64,000 nucleotides of DNA from Fistulifera solaris. Lineage: Eukaryota > Bacillariophyta > Bacillariophyceae > Naviculales > Stauroneidaceae. Location of the stretch: positions 2,170,001 through 2,234,000 of the forward strand of contig AP026123.1 in assembly GCA_030295235.1 (NCBI GenBank), written 5' to 3'. The position numbers and the translations under genes are program-made. The notes beneath the pieces were generated by a model that saw nothing but the letters and a program-made list of their open reading frames with translations, did no database searches and was not told the DNA's origin. Below, piece after piece: positions 55,884-64,000 of this stretch. Position 1 is the first letter of the stretch. Each line of letters opens with the position of its first letter.

Positions 55884-57098
55884 ATGGCTACTCCTCTTCA
55901 CGCAGAACATATCCACTCACTGAAAACAATGACTTCACCATCAATGATCTATTCTTCTTCTCCCGCGCTCATCGGAAACGAAAGAAATAGCTACTACCCT
56001 CTCGGTTCGCCACTTCAATCCCCGCTCGCTGCCCCAGAAAATCCTTCCAGAGACGCGAAACTCGCAATGCAGGAGATTGCTAAAGAGGCTCTCCGCTTGA
56101 CAAAGCAAACGCTTGCTCAGGATTGTGCCAAACTCGATAAAGGTGCGTATTTCGACCATTTTTCGCCATGGTGAAGAACACGGGAAAGAAAGTTGAATGA
56201 GAATTATTGGTTGGGTCACGAGTTGTCTGTGGTGGGGACATTCGCGATGGGAGCGCGGCGAAAAAGTGTACATACCGGTTGAAGGACGAACGTTTCTGTT
56301 CTATGTATGCTTCTTATCTTCGATGGTTCCAGCCTTCTCACACAATCATACACTACCTTCTTTCAGACTTATGTCTTCCACCTCCGAGCAAAGCACCGAT
56401 CCAACAAAGCACCTCCTCGGGATCCGCTTCCCGTCTCAACAAATTCGTTCGCCGCCTCCACGACATGCTTTTTGGCGGAAAAAGGTTCCGGCATCGTAGA
56501 ATGGCGTCGCGGGTTACTCGTCCTTCACAGCACGGACTTGTTTGCTAAAAATATTCTCCCGCAGTATTTCAACACAAGAAATTTCAAGACCTTTCGTCGT
56601 CAGCTCAACTATTATGGATTCGTTCACGTCCGTTCTTTCAGTACCACTGGAACAGCTACGACAGCATTGTGGGTGAACCGGGATCTGGCACAGATCGCTT
56701 CGGATGAAATTTCTTCTGTTCTTCTTCTCCGTCGCGTGGAACCTTGTGAATCTGCAAAAACATCGGAAGGTCGCCGTGAACGTAAAGAACTTGCTATTCA
56801 CACTGTGGAGGAAGACTTGGGCGTCTCTGCTAAAACTCTTCAGAAAGAGCAGATTCGTACCTTGGTGGAGCGCGGATGTGCAGATGAGTCATTCGATAGC
56901 ATTACTGTGCCTCCGGTTCTACGCTTTCCGGATCTAAAAAGTACTTCCTGCCCTCGTCGTGTGAGCTCCACTAGTTCGTCTTCCCATCCAGTTTCTAACG
57001 ACGAAGGTGACAAGGGCGTGACATGCATTGATTCATCTTCGGACGAGGAAGGCGCTGCTACGTTATTACTCAGGCTATCGAAAGTTGGTCGTTACTAA
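55884..57098 (+). CDS. Heat shock factor (HSF-type DNA-binding) transcription factor
   Basis: Nuclear transcription factor with a winged-helix HSF domain. Start ATG 55884 in a strong context (ACCATGG). Exons 55884-56142 and 56367-57098, intron 224 bases. Exon 1 encodes a Ser/Pro-rich region and a helix (AMQEIAKEALRLTKQTLAQ). The DBD in exon 2 runs NKFVRRLHDML, GSGIVEWRRGLLVLHSTDLF, FRRQLNYYGF and ALWVNRD. The frame changes at the T run 56469-56473 inside the DBD, consistent with one extra T. No long hydrophobic heptad trimerisation domain is evident after the DBD. HSFs are greatly expanded in diatoms, so a specific heat role cannot be assumed. Confidence 0.85.
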
Positions 57099-57375
57099 GA
57101 CTATGGGGAATCAACGCTGTGATTCTCTGCTCTTGCGCACTAAATAGTTGCTCTGTCTTGTGCTTTCAGTGTCCATAAATTGATCACTCGGAAACATCGA
57201 TCATCAACCACCTTTATATTGTTACATTTCAAATACCAGATATCTTGTTTACTAGTACACGTATTGTATGCTATTTATCTTTTAGCTGTGTTTGTTTTTC
57301 AATAACGTGGCAGTAATAACACGTCTCACAAACCTTGCTCCTGTCTATCTGTGAAGAGGACGACTCGAAATTGTT

Positions 57376-58638
57376 TCAATAATTTTCAATCTTTTCATAC
57401 CAAAACCCGACAGCCAGCATGATGTACGTCGTTATTAACAAAGATCCTTCTAGCCAGTTGCAAGTTGGATTCGACAAAACGATGGAAACTGTGAAAATGG
57501 ACAAAATGTAGAGGGCAATCTCAAAATGCGGAAAATTGAGCGTCATGTCAACTCCAGCGACCCATCCGACGATAACAGTGAGCGGTACAACCAGCAGCGA
57601 TATCTGCGTACTACTACCGAGCGCAATGCCCATCGCCAGGTCCATTTTGTTCTTCATGGCCACAGTGACTGCCGTTATGTGTTCCACAGCATTGCCAACG
57701 ATTGGTATCAACACAATACCAACGAACGTTCGACTGATGCCGCTGGCTTCTGTAAAACCATCGATAGAATCGACTAAAAAATTGGAAAAGAGCGCCACTA
57801 GTAGTGTGGTCACTAATAAGCCAAACACGGCGACTGTCATGGAAATTTTGGCCGATTGTTCGTCTTCTCCTTCCTCGTTTTGAAACATGTTCGTATGCGT
57901 ATGTAGTTGAAAGACCAAAAGTTGTGCGTACATGCAAAGAAGAAAGACAGCAGCTAGTCGACTGACCATGAGTACTTGCTCATCGTGCAACTCATAATAC
58001 TCTGCAAACGGTGTCGGTAAGACGAGAGCGATACTACTAAGTGCTAGTAGACCCATATTCGCCGACGCAGCGGTAGCATTGAAGCTTTGTTCTTGATGCC
58101 GAAGACCGCCAAAGAAAAAACAGGACCCGAGGACGAGAAGTAAATTGGAAAAGATGGAACCAAGCAAGGAGCCTTGTACGACTCGGATCTCCCCCGCCAG
58201 TAACGCATTGATGGCGACAACAACCTCGACGGCATTGCCGAAGGAAGCATTGATTAGCCCGCCGATGGTGTCGTTGGTATGTAAAGCCAACTCTTCGGTG
58301 AAGTCACCCAATATTGACGCTAAAGGTATCATTGTGATAAAATTTAACCAGAACACCCATGTCGCACCCATTCGAAAATAAAACGACAATAACGCAAAGG
58401 GCGCACAGGCGAGACACCAGCTGATCGGGCCTTTCCCAAGCACAGTTTCTCTCAGAACTTGTGCAACAGATGACGGCTCATAACTCACGTCACCGATCGT
58501 CTCCGGCTCTGTGTCATTTACGTGAAAGAAGCTCATGCGCTCGCCCGGAGCCCGTTCAGCATCGTCCTCCGGTCCCACGCTGACGAGGCGCCTCGCCGGT
58601 TGGCGAGAATTAGTAATAATTGGCCGCAAATCTGACAT
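57376..58638 (-). CDS. CAX-type Ca2+/H+ exchanger, copy 1
   Basis: Vacuolar-type cation/proton antiporter, 420 aa, about 11 membrane segments. The two alpha-repeat signatures are present: GNAVEVVVAINALLAGEI and GNAVEHITAVTVAMKNKMD, the latter followed by ALGSSTQIS. Each holds the Glu essential for ion exchange. A short acidic cytosolic loop (NEEGEDEQSAK) sits between the halves. The hydrophilic N-terminus (about 60 residues) could be autoinhibitory, as in plant CAX. Single exon, intact. It is a tandem paralog of the gene at 59438-60833, same strand, about 80% identical over the membrane part. Confidence 0.92.
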   Translation of the reverse strand: MSDLRPIITNSRQPARRLVSVGPEDDAERAPGERMSFFHVNDTEPETIGDVSYEPSSVAQVLRETVLGKGPISWCLACAPFALLSFYFRMGATWVFWLNFITMIPLASILGDFTEELALHTNDTIGGLINASFGNAVEVVVAINALLAGEIRVVQGSLLGSIFSNLLLVLGSCFFFGGLRHQEQSFNATAASANMGLLALSSIALVLPTPFAEYYELHDEQVLMVSRLAAVFLLCMYAQLLVFQLHTHTNMFQNEEGEDEQSAKISMTVAVFGLLVTTLLVALFSNFLVDSIDGFTEASGISRTFVGIVLIPIVGNAVEHITAVTVAMKNKMDLAMGIALGSSTQISLLVVPLTVIVGWVAGVDMTLNFPHFEIALYILSIFTVSIVLSNPTCNWLEGSLLITTYIMLAVGFWYEKIENY

Positions 58639-58720
58639 TTCGTAACGCCCAACTAGCAGCTGATTGACAGTCGTTTGAAAGTTTTATTGTTCGGTGAGTT
58701 GCCGTCGTTATTATTATTTA

Positions 58721-58885
58721 CTAGCCGCCTTCGGCGTCTAGCCCCTGCAGGGCTTTTTTCGTTCTCGCCCTTCCCGCAAGCGGGGGCTCGATCCCCGGGG
58801 ATAGCGTCACACCCGTGATTCGGACACCCGGGACCAGCGTTACGTTACGTGACACACACACGGACACAGCGCGCTATTATAAATA
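58721..58885 (-). repeat. Helitron-like non-autonomous element, unit 1
   Basis: On the minus strand the unit ends in a small hairpin (CGCCGAAGGCGG) followed by CTAG and then T, matching a Helitron 3' end (hairpin, CTRR, insertion next to T). It shares a core with unit 2 (CCCTTCCCGCAAGCGGGG, then GATAGCGTCACACCCGTG) and the end ATAGCGCGC. Its internal CA tract has only five repeats. No Rep/helicase gene is nearby. Confidence 0.5.
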
Positions 58886-58886
58886 A

Positions 58887-59157
<271 letters not shown>

Positions 59158-59437
59158 TTCCGATGAAAAAGTCTTTCGGTTGCTTGTGTCTTGTGTTTTG
59201 GTTTCTGACTGTGACGTCAGCTTTCGCTTGTTAAAGGAGCAGAAAGTACGCAAGACTGAATTCATTATACTTAAAACCGTATACTCCACAAACATTAGTG
59301 ATTGAAACTAGGTGATGAGTGGTGCAGTGGTGAGACAAGACATTCAAATTTTAAAATACTTTAACGTAAAATCTATTCAAGAGCTCAACTCTCATAAAGC
59401 AAAGTGTTTTAACTTCCAAGGCATGTACATCATGCGT

Positions 59438-60833
59438 CTAATAGTTTTTGATTTTCTCAAACCAGAACCCAACGGCTATCATGAAGTACGTCGTAATTAA
59501 AAGCGAGCCTTCGAGCCAGTTGCAGGTCGGATTGGACAAGACGATGGAGACGGTCAGAATCGACAAGACGTACATGATAATTTCAAAGTGGGGGAAGTTC
59601 AACGTCATGTCCACCCCGACGATCCATCCGACGAGAACCGTCAGTGGGACCACCAAGAGGGAAATCTGTGTGCTACTCCCCAACGCAATACCCATCGCCA
59701 AATCCATCTTGTCCTTCATGGCCACAGTAACTGCCGTGACGTGTTCCACAGCATTCCCGACAATCGGCAACAAGATAATACCCACAAACGTTCGACTGAT
59801 ACCACTGGCTTCCGTAAAACCATCGATCGATTCGACCAAGAAATCGGAAAAGAACGCCACCAACAGAGTGGTAGTCAAGAGGCCCGCAAGAGCCACTGGC
59901 ATGGAAATTCTTGTAAACGGCGCATCATCTCCATCATTCTCGAAAATATCCGCATGCGTGTGCAATTGAAACACCAAGAGCTGTGCGTACATGAACAAAA
60001 GAAAGATTGCTGCTAGACGACTGATGAGCAGGACTTCGGAATCGTGTAGATTGTAGTACTGTGCAAACGGCGTCGGCAGGGCGAGTGCAATACTACTCAG
60101 AGCCAGTAGACCCATATTGGCCGTCGCAGAAGTAGCATTGAACTTTTGTTCTTTATGTTTGAGACCGCCGAAGAAAAAGCAGCACCCCAGCACGAGGAGT
60201 AAGTTGGAAAAGATAGAGCCTAGCAAGGAACCTTGCACGACGCGAATCTCTCCTGCGAGCAGGGCATTGATGGCGACGACAACTTCCACAGCATTTCCGA
60301 ACGACGCATTGATGAGACCACCAATGGTTTCGTTCGTATGAAGAGCCAATTCTTCGGTAAAGTCTCCCAATATAGAGGCAAATGGAATCAGTGTCATGAA
60401 ATTCAACCAAAAGACCCAGGTGGCGCCCCAATGGAAGTACACCGACACTAGAGCCAAGGGCGCGCACGCCAAACACCAGCTGATCACTCCTTTGCCTAAC
60501 ACAATTTCGATCAAAGCCTCGAGTACCGTTGGTTGCTCCATAGGTTTCGAAGTATCATCTTTCTCCGTGCCCCGAAACAGATCTCGAGAATCTTGGATCA
60601 GCGGTGCATGCTCGCCATCTTTCCGAGCGCTCTTCGTGTGACGCGTCTGCTGTCGCTCCAGTCGACGCAACTTTTGTACCTTTTGACGGCTTGAAAAAGT
60701 TCATCTTGTCATGCGGACTGGAATCGACACCAGCATCGTCTCCTTTGTCCGAAGATTCACTAAACGTGACGACACGGTCCGGTGTACCGTTGTTCTGCTG
60801 ATACGAGTCGATGGGTTGCCAATTTGACGACAT
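59438..60833 (-). CDS. CAX-type Ca2+/H+ exchanger, copy 2
   Basis: Paralog of the neighbouring CAX gene, with the same signatures (GNAVEVVVAINALLAGEI, GNAVEHVTAVTVAMKDKMD, ALGSSTQIS) and the same C-terminus. Start proposed at ATG 60833 (MSSNWQPIDSYQQ), giving a longer, charged N-terminal cytosolic region than copy 1. The frame changes at the run 60672-60675, consistent with one extra base, between the leader and RRLERQQTRHTK. Alternatively the upstream part is untranslated and an internal start is used. The conserved membrane part (about 59438-60540) is intact. Confidence 0.88.
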
Positions 60834-61216
60834 GACGTTCGTGGATATCGTTTTATAGTGAATAACTGACAATTTATATAACTTGCACTACAACAAGAAT
60901 GCTGTATAAGAAAGAAGATCTTCAATCGAAACACTCTTTTTTACGCTTGCACGCCATTTCTTTTTTGTCATCGGCGTGTCACTCGTTTTTTTGGTGACGT
61001 GAAGATATCCGGCTCGATCGAGTACCGGTCCGATTAATCCTCGAAAATTTCGGGCGGCTCACGGACGGACCGTCGTCTCGAATAACGACGAAACGACGAC
61101 ATATAAACGACGCACATCGCACGCTTCATCTTGTTGCTTCTAAAGTCAAAACGAAGAAGAAGACGTCTCTATTTGAAAGCAATAACCGCATCTTGAAGGA
61201 AAAGCGTTATTTAATT
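60834..61216. promoter_or_regulatory. Divergent promoter region, CAX copy 2 and bS6m
   Basis: 383 bases between divergent starts. AT-rich on the CAX side; on the other side GACGAAACGACGACATATAA lies about 110 bases before the bS6m start and may include its core promoter. Not firmly assignable. Confidence 0.35.
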
Positions 61217-61735
61217 ATGGTGTTTTATGAGTGCGTAGTAACGGCGAAAAATACAGCTCGTACGTTGCATCATCGTTCGTCGTTCTCGTCGGGCCGGCAC
61301 CCTTCCATTCTGACAATCCGTTCTTTATATTGTTTAGACTTTCATACATTAACCAATCTCGTCAAGCTGGTTTCGCACGAGATTGTAGAAGGAGGCGGTA
61401 TTGTTCGGGCCGTACACAATCACGGGATTCGAACCTTGCCGCATCGTTTCAAGGCCACCTATCCGGATCGAGAGGGCAACCGCTACTATTCTAAGGGGCG
61501 ATTCTTTTCCATCTATTACGATGCGAATCCGGATACGATGAGTCAAGTGGATACGATACTGAAAATGGATGAAGAGGTGCTGCGTAGCACGCATTTGCGG
61601 GCGCGGAGTACGCTGGATTTTATCAATCTGCGCGAAGACCGCAATCCGTATATTCAACAAGTACTGCGCGAGGAGGAAAAGGCAGCTGACAAAGAAAGCA
61701 ATAAAAACACGGAGCAAAATATCGAGGGAGTATAA
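61217..61735 (+). CDS. Organellar ribosomal protein bS6 (mitochondrial type)
   Basis: Small-subunit ribosomal protein S6. Exons 61217-61259 and 61338-61735; the 78-base intron keeps the frame open, so unspliced translation would add 26 residues. Spliced, the protein starts MVFYECVVTAKNTA and continues HTLTNLVKLVSHEIVEGGG, then NHGIRTLPHRF and YYSKGRFFSIYYDANPDT, the S6 beta-alpha-beta pattern. The charged tail (EEEKAADKESNKNTEQ) is extra. The lack of a long leader and similarity to mitochondrial S6 suggest mitochondria. About 146 aa. Confidence 0.82.
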   Translation: MVFYECVVTAKNTARTLHHRSSFSSGRHPSILTIRSLYCLDFHTLTNLVKLVSHEIVEGGGIVRAVHNHGIRTLPHRFKATYPDREGNRYYSKGRFFSIYYDANPDTMSQVDTILKMDEEVLRSTHLRARSTLDFINLREDRNPYIQQVLREEEKAADKESNKNTEQNIEGV

Positions 61736-61916
61736 TTAGTAAACTATGAGTTATAGTTGTACATGTTCAGATAATATAACGAACCTTTTACAACTCTATC
61801 GAGTCAATGAGACAATTTGAGTTCACAACTGAAAGATATCAGCCCATTGTATGGGTCACAATGATATAAGTCGTTTTTGGTTCGTTAAAATGTAAAAGCT
61901 TTTTGTTAAGGAATAA

Positions 61917-62699
61917 TTATACTAACAGGACGGCATTTACACAACCGTCGAGCTCGGGATTGTTTGTGACCTGCGCCATTTTACCCCATGCAACTTTACC
62001 CGATGTTGTCACAAGACCTAATTCGCTCACATTTACCTCTAAAATAGTTCCCTTGGTCAGTACACCCAAATTCGTGTACAAGGCAGACGACGGGTTCTTC
62101 TTGACGCCCAAAATATCCAATTGAAAGGTTGTTTTCAGTTCCGGATGCGTGACGTTCGCCTTCTTCATTCGCAGTCCACTGGGCCGAATGAATCGTTCGT
62201 ATTTCGGGTTCTTTCGAGTAAACGAGTCACCGACGAATGTGCACTTGGTCACCATACGCTTCCAAGCTTTATTTCGCTTCTTACCCGTTCGTAACGTCTT
62301 GAACATTTCATCGTCGGCCACCGGTTTGACTTTTGGGGATGGGGACCTCCCATTTACCGGCCTTTTCTTTGCGTTTCTGTTTGATGGTATTCGACAACAC
62401 CTTGGCGCGACTCACTCCCTGTCGATCGAGCAAGTACGCCGGGACGGCACCTTCCGCCACAGCGTCATCGTCGGCGTGCTTGTTGTTGCGTTGATTGTGC
62501 TGCGCGATCGTTTTGCGTAACGTAGCCTTTTCTTTAAAACGGCGTTTCTGATATAATTTGGCTCGAATACCGTGTACTTTCTGGGCGAATTCGGATCGTT
62601 TGTGAGCCAGACGTGCTTCTTTTTGCGCTCTTTTTCTTCCGCATCGAACCGCCGTCCATGCAGCTTCGCATGCCGTTCCATATGTTCGTGTTGCGGCAT
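61917..62699 (-). CDS. NSA2: 60S ribosome assembly factor NSA2 (TINP1)
   Basis: Nucleolar protein of pre-60S particles, needed for ITS2/27S rRNA maturation; related to ribosomal protein eS8. Start ATG 62699 ([17 protein letters not shown]). Motifs: [92 protein letters not shown] and the end NAVLLV. Frame changes occur at T runs 62620-62624 (one base missing) and 62331-62334 (one extra); they cancel, and the total of 260 aa equals the human protein. Conservation this strong argues for sequencing error. Confidence 0.9.
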
Positions 62700-63298
62700 T
62701 CTAATGTGTCTGTGTCTTTTATACCTAGCAAAATGGGTTTTGACTGTTCTTGAGTTTACGAGAAGGTTTGATAGAACAATAACAGGAAAGGCACTTATTG
62801 CGATAAAGAAAACGCTTTGCGTCGCATGCTCGCTGGCAGAAGTAAACAAAACAAACGTGCGACGAGATTGGTGGCGAAGACAGGTTATGAGCTTCAACAA
62901 AGTGAGACTGATGCAGTGACAGACATCATTATATACGTAGTATGTACGTAGTAACCAAGGAACTTATTTTATACCATGTCGTGATAACTGTTATTTGTCG
63001 TTTCGTTAATAAAAAATAGCGTGTAGGCGGACGAGAAAAAATGTGATGCACAAAGGCGGCCGCATGCGATGACCATGATGATGGCGACAACGATGATTGA
63101 TAACAAAATCAAAATTTGAGATGATTCAACGTTTACTTGCAAAGAGTAAATCAAGGAAGTCGAAATGACACTATCAAAAGGTTTCAATAGAAGCAAAAAG
63201 TTGAAGAATTGAAGGAACCAAAGTTAGTGAGCTCCCATTGAAAATTTGGTTTCACCAAAAACGAGTCACAACAACACTACAGCTGCGGACACTTCAAA
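62700..63298. other. Intergenic, divergent promoters
   Basis: Between the NSA2 start and the next plus-strand gene. No gene, RNA or repeat recognised. Confidence 0.4.
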
Positions 63299-64000
63299 AT
63301 GAATGCTGACGGGACTGATGCTGCCATATCGTCCTCAAATAATTACCTTTGGACCACCAAGGAGCGGTTAACTGTCCCCAACCAGCTATCATCGATAAAC
63401 GCAAGGAATGAAGCGGAGAGAAAAGATCGGTTCTACAAGGAGGCGACCGTAGATTACGTTCGACAGGAAGGCAATGCGCACAAGCAAGTGCGTTACGTTT
63501 GTCCTTTATGTGTTCTGGACGGGAAGAACGAATTGGCGCACGCGGTCCATTTTAGCTTGGATTTCTACCGAGATCCGTCCGATCAAAGTTATGATCCCGA
63601 CAACGATCCGATGCTGGAACGTGGCTCGAAGTTTTACTTTCATAACGACCAGTACAGACTACCTATACCATCGCGGAAGATGAACAATGCGAACGACGAA
63701 AAGATCAGGAAGGTCGCCTTAGGAAAACGTACTAAACTTAGAGCTCATGTACGAGATGTGCATGGAGAAGGAGTCATGCCCTTTGCGTTGACCTTGGAGT
63801 CAGATTACGAGCCAATTAGCGAGGAACTGACAGCTATCTTTGTCGAATGAAGAATGTACCCATGGTTTCAGCAGAGGAGGATCCCGATGCGTACAAAGAG
63901 TTGAAGCAAAAGGTTGCTAATTGGCGCTCGACGGAGAAGCTCAAGCGTGATCCGAATGGTGAAGCAGCAAAAACAAGGAGAGAAAGTAAGACAAAGACCA
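63299..64000 (+). CDS. Hypothetical zinc-finger-like protein, partial
   Basis: Start ATG 63299 (MNADGTDAAISSS); runs off the right edge. It contains a possible zinc site: CPLC (in VRYVCPLCVLDG) with later LRAHVRDVHGEG giving His residues in C2H2-like spacing, though the gap is long. The N-terminal half is rich in charged residues. The first frame stops at 63850, but a protein-like stretch (KNVPMVSAEEDPDAYKELKQ) continues to the window end after a frame change consistent with one missing T at 63839-63841. No family recognised. Confidence 0.5.

Noticed and set aside
58770-58800. B-box-like GGCTCGATCCC in the CAX intergenic repeat, suggesting a tRNA-derived SINE
   Set aside because: No A box or tRNA fold, a T run lies upstream, and the ends fit a Helitron better.
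61415-61440. Perfect Pol III B-box-like word GGTTCGAATCC on the minus strand
   Set aside because: Falls inside the conserved bS6m coding sequence (NHGIRTLPHRF) with no tRNA fold around it.

Overview
This is nuclear DNA from a photosynthetic stramenopile, most likely a pennate diatom of the Phaeodactylum tricornutum type. The evidence is short GT-AG introns in eukaryotic genes, a diatom-style heat shock factor, a Ty1/copia element like the diatom CoDi families, receptor nucleotidyl cyclases fused to phosphodiesterases, and several proteins whose leaders end in an ASAF-like plastid-import motif. The species is inferred, not proven.

Layout. 1-9.6 kb holds a tandem array of an orphan leucine-rich-repeat-like family (three long copies and one remnant, all on the minus strand). 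9.62-15.80 kb is a copia LTR retrotransposon, a decayed but recently inserted fossil with seemingly identical LTRs. 16-31.9 kb is a housekeeping stretch: mitochondrial J-protein HscB/Jac1, TRAPP subunit Bet3, a GT47 exostosin-like glycosyltransferase, RNA polymerase III second subunit, purple acid phosphatase, a TAZ zinc-finger protein, a TauD-like dioxygenase and a three-part plastid membrane protein. 33.4-50.2 kb is a tandem triplication of a large two-pass receptor: extracellular sensor, class III nucleotidyl cyclase and HD-type cyclic-nucleotide phosphodiesterase in one chain. The DNA before each copy is unusually rich in short tandem micro-duplications, and the first of these regions carries a pogo-like MITE. 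50.6-64 kb holds a plastid SDR-like protein, Zim17/Hep1, a PPR-like protein, a heat shock factor, two tandem CAX cation/proton exchangers separated by two Helitron-like repeats (one with a large CA microsatellite), ribosomal protein bS6m, the 60S assembly factor NSA2, and a partial zinc-finger-like gene.

How genes relate. The three cyclase-PDE receptors can both make and destroy a cyclic nucleotide; their catalytic halves are nearly invariant while their ectodomains differ. HscB and Zim17 both serve mitochondrial Hsp70. bS6m and NSA2 are adjacent and convergent.

Sequence quality. In more than a dozen conserved host genes the frame changes by one base at a short homopolymer. This looks like assembly or basecalling error rather than mass pseudogenisation, so gene spans below are given across these points and the breaks are named.
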